From NCBI RefSeq assembly GCF_024662235.1, contig NZ_CP096276.1, positions 4,650,001 to 4,714,000 on the forward strand: a DNA stretch of 64,000 bases. Reading direction: 5' to 3'. The position numbers were made by a program, and so were the translations under genes. The notes under the pieces are model-generated. The model was not told where the DNA came from, did not search any database, and saw only the letters and a program-made list of their open reading frames with translations. Shown piece after piece: positions 57,714 to 64,000 of the stretch (position 1 is the first letter of the stretch; each line of letters opens with the position of its first letter). Source of the DNA: Pimelobacter simplex. GTDB taxonomy: Bacteria > Actinomycetota > Actinomycetes > Propionibacteriales > Nocardioidaceae.

Positions 57714-58784
57714 TCAGGACCAGGCGGCGAGCACCTCGGCGAGCACGGCCCGCAGGTCCGGCTCGCCCACGGTGATCCGGACGCCCTCGCCCGCGAACGG
57801 CCGCACCAGCAGCCCGTGCTCGCGGCAGAGCTCGGCGAACGGCGCCGCCCGGTCACCCAGCGGCAGCCACACGAAGTTCGCGTACGACGCCGGGACGGTC
57901 GTCCCCCGCGCCGCCAGCAGCGCGCGCACCCGCTCCCGCTCGACCCGCGTGTCGAAGACCCGCTCCTCGAGGACCTCGGGGTGGGCGAGCGAGGCCAGGG
58001 CGGCCGCGACGGCGACCGTGGAGACCGGGAAGGGCGGCAGGACCGAGCGCACGGCGCCCGCGACGGCGGGCGCGGCGACGAGGTAGCCGGCGCGGAGGCC
58101 GGCCAGTCCGTGCGCCTTGGAGAAGGTCCGCAGCACGACGACATTGCCGCGGGCGACCAGCGCGGGCAGGACGGCGGTCTCGGGGCGCGGGCGCTCGTCG
58201 TACTCGGTGTAGGCCTCGTCGAGGACGACGAGGACGTCCGGCGGGAGGGCGTCGACGAAGGACACCAGCGCGTCCCACGGCACCACGGTCCCGGTCGGGT
58301 TGTTGGGGTTGCAGACGAGCACGATCCGGGTGGCGGGGCCGACGGCGGCCGCCATCGCGGGCAGGTCGTGCGCGCCGTCCGGGCTCAGCGGGACGCACAC
58401 CGAGCGGCCGCCGGCGACCTGGACGCTGAGGGGGTAGGCCTCGTAGGAGCGCCAGGCCATGACGACCTCGTCGCCCGGCCGCAGGTAGGCCATCAGGAGC
58501 CGGTCGAGCAGCGGCAGCGCGCCGTCGCCGACGGCGACCTCCGCCGCCGCGACGCCGAGGGAGCCGGCCAGGGCGGTGGCGAGGTCGGAGCCGCCGATCA
58601 GCGGGTAGCGCGACGAGCCGCCGACGGCGGCCAGTGCGGCGGCCCGGACCGGTCCGGCCAGGCCGCCGGGCGCCTCGTTGGAGGAGGCCCGCACCCGGAC
58701 CGGGACCGGTCCGGGTGCGACCGACGAGTACGCCGCCAGGCCGGCCAGCTCGGGCCGGGGCACCGGTCCGGTCGTGACCGTCAC
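57714..58784 (-). CDS. HisC-like class I/II aminotransferase (356 aa)
   Basis: PLP-dependent fold type I aminotransferase of the histidinol-phosphate/aromatic group: SSNEAPGG start, [18 protein letters not shown], and the PLP lysine in [17 protein letters not shown]. The ending (GVRITVGEP) is HisC-type. Position behind an amino-acid ABC importer (GTGA overlap with the ATPase) suggests it transaminates the imported amino acid rather than serving histidine synthesis. Confidence 0.9.
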   Translation of the reverse strand: MTVTTGPVPRPELAGLAAYSSVAPGPVPVRVRASSNEAPGGLAGPVRAAALAAVGGSSRYPLIGGSDLATALAGSLGVAAAEVAVGDGALPLLDRLLMAYLRPGDEVVMAWRSYEAYPLSVQVAGGRSVCVPLSPDGAHDLPAMAAAVGPATRIVLVCNPNNPTGTVVPWDALVSFVDALPPDVLVVLDEAYTEYDERPRPETAVLPALVARGNVVVLRTFSKAHGLAGLRAGYLVAAPAVAGAVRSVLPPFPVSTVAVAAALASLAHPEVLEERVFDTRVERERVRALLAARGTTVPASYANFVWLPLGDRAAPFAELCREHGLLVRPFAGEGVRITVGEPDLRAVLAEVLAAWS

Positions 58785-59569
58785 GCGAGCACCTTCGAGA
58801 GGAACGCCTGGGTGCGCGCCTCGCGCGGGCGCTCCAGGACCTCGGACGGCGGTCCGGACTCGACGACCACGCCGCCGTCCATGAAGTAGACGCGGTCGGC
58901 GACCTCGCGGGCGAAGCCGAGCTCGTGGGTCACCACGATCATCGTCATCCCGTCCTCGGCGAGCTGGCGCATCACCGCCAGCACGTCGCCGACGAGCTCG
59001 GGGTCGAGCGCCGAGGTCGGCTCGTCGAAGAGCATCAGGTCGGGCTGCATCGCCAGCGCGCGGGCGATCGCCACCCGCTGCTGCTGGCCGCCGGAGAGCT
59101 GCGAGGGGTAGTTGTCGACGCGGTCGGCCAGGCCGACCCGGCCGAGCAGGTCGCGGGCGCGCTGCTCGGCGACCGAGCGCTTCTCGCGACGGACGACCAT
59201 CGGGCCCTCCATCACGTTCTCCAGCGCGGTCCGGTGACCGAAGAGGTTGAACCCCTGGAAGACCATGCCGATGCCGGAGCGGCGGGCGGCGACCTCGCGC
59301 TCGTTGAGCTCCTTGAGCTTGTCGCCGTGCGGCCGGTAGCCGACCCGCTGGCCGCCCACCCACATCTCGCCCCGGTCGAACTTCTCCAGGTGGTTGATGC
59401 AGCGCAGGAAGGTGCTCTTGCCCGAGCCCGAGGGCCCGAGCAGGCAGACCACCTCGCCCCGCTCGACCGACATGTCGATGCCCTTGAGCACCTCGACGTG
59501 GCCGAACGACTTGTGCACGTCCCACGCCTGGAACATCGGCTCGTCCGCGACCTCTGCCTGGGCGCTCAT
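58781..59569 (-). CDS. Polar amino acid ABC transporter ATPase (262 aa)
   Basis: GlnQ-like ATPase: Walker [11 protein letters not shown]-loop [20 protein letters not shown], signature [16 protein letters not shown], Walker [17 protein letters not shown] and switch His [15 protein letters not shown]. It overlaps the permease (ATGA) and aminotransferase (GTGA) genes. Energises amino-acid uptake. Confidence 0.95.
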   Translation of the reverse strand: MSAQAEVADEPMFQAWDVHKSFGHVEVLKGIDMSVERGEVVCLLGPSGSGKSTFLRCINHLEKFDRGEMWVGGQRVGYRPHGDKLKELNEREVAARRSGIGMVFQGFNLFGHRTALENVMEGPMVVRREKRSVAEQRARDLLGRVGLADRVDNYPSQLSGGQQQRVAIARALAMQPDLMLFDEPTSALDPELVGDVLAVMRQLAEDGMTMIVVTHELGFAREVADRVYFMDGGVVVESGPPSEVLERPREARTQAFLSKVLA

Positions 59570-60477
59570 GCGACCGCCTCCCCCTTGCGTGCCATGCGGC
59601 TCCCCTTGCGGCTCACCCGGTGGTGGGAGAAGCCGCGCCCGAAGTGCCGCTCGATGAAGAACTGCCCGACGGAGAGCACCGCCGAGATCGCGAGGTACCA
59701 GAGCGCGGCCACGATGAGCAGCGGGATCGTCTGGTAGGTCCGCGAGTAGATGAGCGAGGCCGAGGTCATCAGCTCGCTGTAGCCGATGACGAGGACGAGC
59801 GCGGTGTGCTTGAGCATGCCGATGGTCTCGTTGCCGGTCGGCGGGATGATCACCCGCATCGCCTGCGGCAGCACGACCCGCCGCATCACCTGCGAGCGCC
59901 GCATGCCGACCGCGCTCGCCGCCTCGGCCTGGCCCGGCGGCACCGACAGGATGCCGCCGCGCACGATCTCGCTCATGTACGCCGCCTCGTTGAGCCCGAG
60001 GCCCAGCAGCGCCGCGGTGAGCGGCGAGATGAGGTCGTTGGCGCTCCACGAGAAGCTGCCGGCGCCGATGGTCGGGTAGAGGGCGCCGAGGAAGTACCAG
60101 AAGAGCAGCTGCACCAGCAGCGGCGTACCGCGGAAGAACCAGGAGTAGGCCCACGCCGCCGACGACAGGATCGGGTTGGGCGACAGGCGCAGCACCGCGA
60201 CGACGACGCCGAGCACGACACCGATCGTCATCGCGGCCACGGTCAGCATCAGGGTGCGCCCGACACCCTGGAGGATCGGCTCGGCGAACAGGTAGTCGCC
60301 CACGACGTCCCACTGGAACCGCTCGTTGCCGACGACCTGGGTGATCGCACCGGCCAGCAGGACCAGGATCACCGCGGCCATCGCCCAGCGCCCCGGGTGC
60401 CGCGTGGGGACGACGACCCGCGCGTCCCGCGCGAACGCGGGACGAGCGGGCGTGTCGGTCACGGGGGACGCCGTCAC
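59566..60477 (-). CDS. Polar amino acid ABC transporter permease (303 aa)
   Basis: HisM/GlnP-type permease with five to six helices. The three-helix TM1-3 ([20 protein letters not shown]) and EAA loop [20 protein letters not shown] with [10 protein letters not shown] are clear. N-terminus has an extra helix ([18 protein letters not shown]) and the tail is basic. GTG 60477 overlaps the binding protein's stop. A single permease, so likely a homodimer. Confidence 0.93.
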   Translation of the reverse strand: MTASPVTDTPARPAFARDARVVVPTRHPGRWAMAAVILVLLAGAITQVVGNERFQWDVVGDYLFAEPILQGVGRTLMLTVAAMTIGVVLGVVVAVLRLSPNPILSSAAWAYSWFFRGTPLLVQLLFWYFLGALYPTIGAGSFSWSANDLISPLTAALLGLGLNEAAYMSEIVRGGILSVPPGQAEAASAVGMRRSQVMRRVVLPQAMRVIIPPTGNETIGMLKHTALVLVIGYSELMTSASLIYSRTYQTIPLLIVAALWYLAISAVLSVGQFFIERHFGRGFSHHRVSRKGSRMARKGEAVA

Positions 60478-61364
60478 TGGGTGCCGCCGTTGACCGGGAA
60501 GGCGTCGACGGCACCGCTCTCCAGGCCGTACTTCTCGAGCGCCTTGAGGTAGTCGCCGTCCTTCAGCAGCGCCTCGAGCGCCTTCTGCACGGCCTGCTGG
60601 AGCTCGGTGCTGCCCTTGGCGAACACGATGCCGAACGGCTGCGACTCGTACGGCTTGCTCATCACGAGACCCTCGGTCTGCGAGGCGGCGTACGCGCCGG
60701 GTGCGCTGTCCATGAGGACGGCGTCGACGCGGTCGTTCTGCAGCGCGAGGATGACCTGGTTCTGGCCCGGGAAGACGATCGACTCGATCTTGTCGTCGCC
60801 CGCGGCCTCGCACTTCTTCGACTGCTCCTCGGCCTGGGCGACCTCGGTGGTGCCCTTGACGATGCCGACCGTGGTGCCGCACATGGCCTCGAGGGTCGCG
60901 TACTTCTCGGCGTCGTCCTCGTGGGCGAGCACGCCCGCACCGGCGGCGAAGTAGTCGACGAAGTCGACCTCCTTCTGGCGCTCCTTGTTGTCGGTCATCG
61001 CCGACATCGCCATCTCGTAGCGACCCGAGACGAGGCCGGGGATGATCGCGTCGAAGGCGATGTTCTCGAACTCGATGTCGATGCCGAGCTGCTTCTCCAG
61101 GCCGTCCGCGATCTCCCGGTCGATGCCGAGGACGGTCTTGTTGTCGGTGTCGTAGAACTCGAACGGCGGGTACTCGACGTTGCTCGCGATGGTGATCGAC
61201 TTCTTGTCCTGGAGGTCCTTCGGGAGCGCGCTGTGGAGCGGGGCGGACTTGTCGAAGGACGGGTCGTCGTTCGCTTCGCTGCTGCCGCCGCAGGCGGAGA
61301 GCAGCGCCGGCAGGGCCAGGGCGAGGGCGGCGGCCGAGAGGGTGAGGTGGCGGGGTCGCGTCAT
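60474..61364 (-). CDS. Amino acid ABC transporter substrate-binding lipoprotein (296 aa)
   Basis: SBP_bac_3 family. Lipobox PALLSACGG (Cys ~25), then [60 protein letters not shown] and [16 protein letters not shown], typical of polar/aromatic amino-acid binders. AAGGAG lies upstream of ATG 61364. Its promoter contains a GTTCCC/GGGAAAC dyad. Confidence 0.94.
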   Translation of the reverse strand: MTRPRHLTLSAAALALALPALLSACGGSSEANDDPSFDKSAPLHSALPKDLQDKKSITIASNVEYPPFEFYDTDNKTVLGIDREIADGLEKQLGIDIEFENIAFDAIIPGLVSGRYEMAMSAMTDNKERQKEVDFVDYFAAGAGVLAHEDDAEKYATLEAMCGTTVGIVKGTTEVAQAEEQSKKCEAAGDDKIESIVFPGQNQVILALQNDRVDAVLMDSAPGAYAASQTEGLVMSKPYESQPFGIVFAKGSTELQQAVQKALEALLKDGDYLKALEKYGLESGAVDAFPVNGGTQ

Positions 61365-61431
61365 GATGCGTGCGCTCCTTGAGGTGTCGTGGATCACAGG
61401 AGGATCCGGCCCCGGGGAGGTCGGCAACAAT

Positions 61432-61459
61432 CGCCGTTCCCATGGCGTGGGAAACGGCG
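61432..61459. promoter_or_regulatory. Inverted repeat before the ABC operon, candidate IclR operator
   Basis: CGCCGTTCCCA (61432-61442) and TGGGAAACGGCG (61448-61459) are reverse complements except for one extra base. It is 68 bases before the binding-protein start and 25 bases after the IclR stop. Confidence 0.5.
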
Positions 61460-61483
61460 GTTTCGGCCCTGTTAAAGCTCGGA

Positions 61484-62215
61484 CTACTTCTCGAGCTCGG
61501 CGGACATGTCCGCCGCGGCCGAGCGCAGGAGGCGGGTCGCCCGGCGTACCCAGTCGGGGTTGTCGCAGCGGTCCGAGGGCCCGGCGAGGGTCAGCGACGC
61601 GGCCACCTCGCCGTTGCTGAAGACGGGGACGGCGACCGCGATCGCGCCCTCCTTGAACTCGCCGCGGGAGACGGCGAACTGGTCGCGTCGTACCTGGGCG
61701 AGGACGGCGGGCAGGTCGGCCGCCCGGACGGTCGCCTCGGAGTAGGCGACGAGGTTGGCGAGCGCGACCTCGACGATCGGCCGGGGCGCGTAGGCGAGGA
61801 GCAGGCGCTGGCCGGCGCCGGCGTAGAGCGGGAGCAGCTCGTTGATCCGGAAGGCGTAGTGGTCGGGCGCGGTCGAGACCGACTGGCGCAGGCAGATCGC
61901 GTGGGAGCCCGCGCGTACGGCGAGCACGGCGGTCTCGCCGGTCTGGTAGGTCAGCGTGCGCAGGTACTCACCGCAGATCTCCGCCAGCCGGGTGTGGGTC
62001 AGGTGCTCGCCGGAGATCTCCATCAGCCGCCAGCCGGGCACGTAGACCCCCTGGGACTCCTCGATCAGTCCGTAGTCGCGCAACGAGCGGACGTACCGGT
62101 ACGCCGTGCTCGTCGCCAGCCCCAGCTCCTCGGCGACCTCCGCGACGGTCACCTGACCGTTGCGGGCGATCGCGATGAGGACGTCAAGTCCGCGGGTGAA
62201 GGAGTTCTGCGCCAT
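61484..62215 (-). CDS. IclR family transcriptional regulator (243 aa)
   Basis: N-terminal winged HTH: SFTRGLDVLIAIARNGQVTV, AEVAEELGLATSTAYRYVRS. The C-terminal IclR ligand domain follows (GETAVLAVRAGSHAICLRQS; DQFAVSRGEFKEGAIAVAVP). IclR proteins often sense aromatic acids or small metabolites. It is directly upstream of the ABC/aminotransferase operon on the same strand, with a dyad between. Probable regulator of that operon and perhaps of the lyase/P450 units. Confidence 0.92.
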   Translation of the reverse strand: MAQNSFTRGLDVLIAIARNGQVTVAEVAEELGLATSTAYRYVRSLRDYGLIEESQGVYVPGWRLMEISGEHLTHTRLAEICGEYLRTLTYQTGETAVLAVRAGSHAICLRQSVSTAPDHYAFRINELLPLYAGAGQRLLLAYAPRPIVEVALANLVAYSEATVRAADLPAVLAQVRRDQFAVSRGEFKEGAIAVAVPVFSNGEVAASLTLAGPSDRCDNPDWVRRATRLLRSAAADMSAELEK

Positions 62216-62230
62216 GACCGTGCTGCCGGC

Positions 62231-63352
62231 TCAGATCGACGGCGGCGGGGGCAACCGGAACGGCTGGGTGGGCTCCTCGGCGGCCTCCGGACGCGGGGGC
62301 CGGCCGGGGATGTGCTGCTTGTGCACCTTCTCGGTGCGCGGGTCGAGCACGATCTCGTGGGAGTCGCCGTCGCGTCCGTCGAAGCGCACCGCGACCGTCT
62401 CGAAGCCCTTGTGCCGCTGCATCTGGGCGTACATGGCGTACGCACGGCGGTCGGCCTCGGTGAGGTCGACGGAGTCGGTGAACGGCGTCAGCAGGGCCCG
62501 CGGCCACAGCTTGCGGGCGAGGACGACGTTGACCTCGATACCGAGGACACCCATCACCGCGCCGATGTAGAGCAGGCCCATCAGGCCGAGGACCAGGCCG
62601 AACGTGGCCATGTTGTTGCGGTCCGTGCTGGCGACGACGTTGGTGACGTAGGCCGTGCCGATCCACTGCAGGAACTGCCACATCACGGCGACCGTGAACC
62701 CGCCCGGTGCGGCGCGGATGCCGCGGTCCCGGATCGCGCGGGCCGCCGCCATCCGGAGCAGCACGGTCATCACCGAGCCGAGGATCACCACCGTCAGGAG
62801 CCGCACCAGCCAGTGGAACCAGGTGTGCCGGGAGAGCGCGCCCACCAGGTTGGTCTCGGTGAGCACCGCCGAGCCGACCGAGATCGCGAAGATGAAGGTG
62901 CCCGCGACGAGCAGCAGGAAGAGGCTGTTGACCCGGGTCATCAGCGGGTGCGGGCGGCTGTTGCGCGGCACCGCCCAGGCGGCCGACTGGACGTTCTGGA
63001 GCGCGAGGCCGAGCCCGAGCGCGCCGTACAGCGCCGTCAGGGAACCGACGATGATGCCCCCGGTCGACCCCTGGATCCCGGCCGGCCGGCCGAGCGCGTC
63101 ACCGATGATCGGGAACTGGCCGAGCGCCGAGTCGAGGACCTGCTCCTGGAGGCGCGGGTTGCCGTCGAGGAAGAAGCCGAGGATCGACGTGGCGAGCAGC
63201 AGCAGCGGGAAGATCGAGAGGAACGCGTAGAACGTCAGGATCGCTGCCAGGTAGTTGCCCTGGTCGTCGAAGAACTTGTAGATGACGGCAAGCGGAAAGC
63301 CGACAACGGAATTCTTCCGTTGCCCGCGATCGATGTTGCCGACGACACCCAC
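62231..63352 (-). CDS. YihY/BrkB (ribonuclease BN-like) family membrane protein (373 aa)
   Basis: Six-helix integral membrane protein of the YihY/BrkB family: VIYKFFDDQGNYLAAILTFY, AFLSIFPLLLLATSILGFFL, GSLTALYGALGLGLALQNVQ, then further helices and a hydrophilic C-tail (EVNVVLARKLWP; PPRPEAAEEPTQPFRLPPPP). Function unknown; the old RNase BN label is not supported. GTG 63352 has TAGGTT exactly six bases upstream, again leaderless. 15 bases separate it from iclR. Confidence 0.92.
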   Translation of the reverse strand: MGVVGNIDRGQRKNSVVGFPLAVIYKFFDDQGNYLAAILTFYAFLSIFPLLLLATSILGFFLDGNPRLQEQVLDSALGQFPIIGDALGRPAGIQGSTGGIIVGSLTALYGALGLGLALQNVQSAAWAVPRNSRPHPLMTRVNSLFLLLVAGTFIFAISVGSAVLTETNLVGALSRHTWFHWLVRLLTVVILGSVMTVLLRMAAARAIRDRGIRAAPGGFTVAVMWQFLQWIGTAYVTNVVASTDRNNMATFGLVLGLMGLLYIGAVMGVLGIEVNVVLARKLWPRALLTPFTDSVDLTEADRRAYAMYAQMQRHKGFETVAVRFDGRDGDSHEIVLDPRTEKVHKQHIPGRPPRPEAAEEPTQPFRLPPPPSI

Positions 63353-63358
63353 GGCCAG

Positions 63359-63364
63359 AACCTA
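63359..63364 (-). promoter_or_regulatory. -10 element TAGGTT, leaderless BrkB-type gene
   Basis: On the minus strand TAGGTT, CTGGCC, then GTG 63352. Same six-base spacing as elsewhere in the window. Confidence 0.5.
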
Positions 63365-63396
63365 CGGCATCGCACCGCTCACGCTCGGGAGGGTCC

Positions 63397-64000
63397 TCAT
63401 GCCAGCAGCGCGGCGATCCCGATCGCGACCGGCGCCGAGGCCAGCGTCGAGACGAAGATGGCGTCCCGCGCGAGCAGGATCGCCCGGTCGTAGCGCATCG
63501 CCACGACGAACACGTTCTGCGCCGTCGGCAGCGCCGACAGCAGCGTCACCGCGAACAGGTCGTGCCCGTCCAGACCCACCACGAACCGCCCCACGACGTA
63601 CGCCGCCACGGGCTGGACCACCATCTTGAGCGTCGTCACCGTCGCCAGTACCCGCGGCGTCACCCCACGCCCCGGCAGGGGGCCGAGGCGGAGCGCGACG
63701 CCGTACGCGATGAGCATGGCGGGCACCGCCATCCCACCGACCAGCTCGAGCGGCGCCTGCACCGGGTGCGGCAGCGAGGTGTCCGTGGTCGCCAGCAGGA
63801 GCCCCGCGAACGACGCGATCGTGAGCGGGTTGGTGACCGGCCGGGACAGGATCTTGGCGATGCTCGGCCGCTCGGGACTGGTGACCACGTCGAGCACCGT
63901 GAGCGCCAGCGGCTGGAGCACCAGCAGCTGCATCAGGAGCGCCGGCACGACCAGGGCGGCGTCCCCCAGCGCGTAGGCCGCGATCGGCAGGCCGAGGTTG
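63397..64000 (-). CDS. AEC (auxin efflux carrier) family transporter, N-terminus beyond window
   Basis: The visible C-terminal ~200 residues contain the AEC domain pattern: NLGLPIAAYALGDAALVVPA at the window edge, TNPLTIASFAGLLLATTDTS, APLELVGGMAVPAMLIAYGV, LKMVVQPVAAYVVGRFVVG, SALPTAQNVFVVAMRYDRA and LASAPVAIGIAALLA at the end. AEC transporters export or import organic acids or aromatic compounds by ion gradients. The 5' part is cut off at 64000. Confidence 0.88.
   Translation of the reverse strand, partial: NLGLPIAAYALGDAALVVPALLMQLLVLQPLALTVLDVVTSPERPSIAKILSRPVTNPLTIASFAGLLLATTDTSLPHPVQAPLELVGGMAVPAMLIAYGVALRLGPLPGRGVTPRVLATVTTLKMVVQPVAAYVVGRFVVGLDGHDLFAVTLLSALPTAQNVFVVAMRYDRAILLARDAIFVSTLASAPVAIGIAALLA

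Noticed and set aside
57709..57721. GGTCCT-C-AGGACC hairpin between the convergent FAD oxidase and aminotransferase genes
   Set aside because: The stem is only six bases with a one-base loop and no T-run; unlikely to terminate transcription.
1..64000. CRISPR arrays, tRNA, rRNA or transposase genes
   Set aside because: No regularly spaced repeats, no tRNA-like cloverleaf with a T-loop signature, and no transposase or integrase motifs were found, even around the low-GC island.

Overview
The window is very G+C-rich DNA from an actinobacterium. The nearest fit is a Nocardioides-like member of the Propionibacteriales. Pointers are strong third-position GC bias, a complete Mce transporter operon, a mycothiol-dependent formaldehyde dehydrogenase, an F420-type LLM oxidoreductase, a SigK/RskA locus laid out as in mycobacteria, and many genes that look leaderless. 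Taxonomy is inferred from gene content; no rRNA or tRNA gene was seen. Gene density is high, and GTGA, ATGA and TGATG start/stop overlaps are the rule inside operons.

Layout. 1-5.8 kb: secreted SMP-30-like protein and FAD amine oxidase, a divergent TetR gene with a class II aldolase and PfkB kinase, a small membrane protein and a GNAT enzyme. 5.7-25 kb: a hydrocarbon/lipid block. It holds a desaturase fused to its own reductase and ferredoxin, an aldehyde dehydrogenase, a ten-gene transport operon (GMC oxidoreductase, YrbE-A/B, MceA-F, two Mce-associated proteins) ending in a PucR-type regulator, a second PucR-type regulator, and an AlkB-rubredoxin fusion with a [3Fe-4S] ferredoxin. 25.7-27.65 kb: a lower-GC, rearranged island with an ADP-ribosyltransferase toxin module, its probable immunity gene and the 3' remnant of a secreted carbohydrate-active protein. 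27.6-37 kb: HelD-like RNA polymerase motor, TetR, LLM oxidoreductase, alpha/beta hydrolase, AraC, enoyl-CoA hydratase and a ketosteroid-dehydrogenase-like flavoprotein with its own TetR. 37-40.6 kb: lipoprotein and a RimK / RimB-like protease / AstE-like hydrolase triad.

40.9-50 kb is a SigK regulon: SUOX-like molybdoenzyme, fasciclin lipoprotein, SigK, RskA, a 1,094-residue FAD oxidoreductase-DUF1365-cyclopropane synthase fusion, a second cyclopropane synthase and a DUF1295 protein. Both the SUOX and fasciclin genes carry SigK-type promoter sequences. 50-57.7 kb: tyrosine phosphatase, metallo-hydrolase, MscR, a phthalate-dioxygenase-type reductase, a MIO ammonia-lyase, a CYP199-like P450 and a GlcD-like oxidase. 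57.7-64 kb: HisC-like aminotransferase and polar amino-acid ABC importer, IclR regulator, YihY/BrkB membrane protein and the start of an AEC transporter.

How parts may work together (inference). The 5.7-25 kb block reads as uptake and terminal oxidation of a long-chain hydrophobic substrate: Mce import, AlkB hydroxylation, GMC alcohol oxidation, aldehyde dehydrogenase. The 50-62 kb block reads as amino-acid import, deamination and P450 oxidation of the resulting aromatic acid, with formaldehyde clearance next door.
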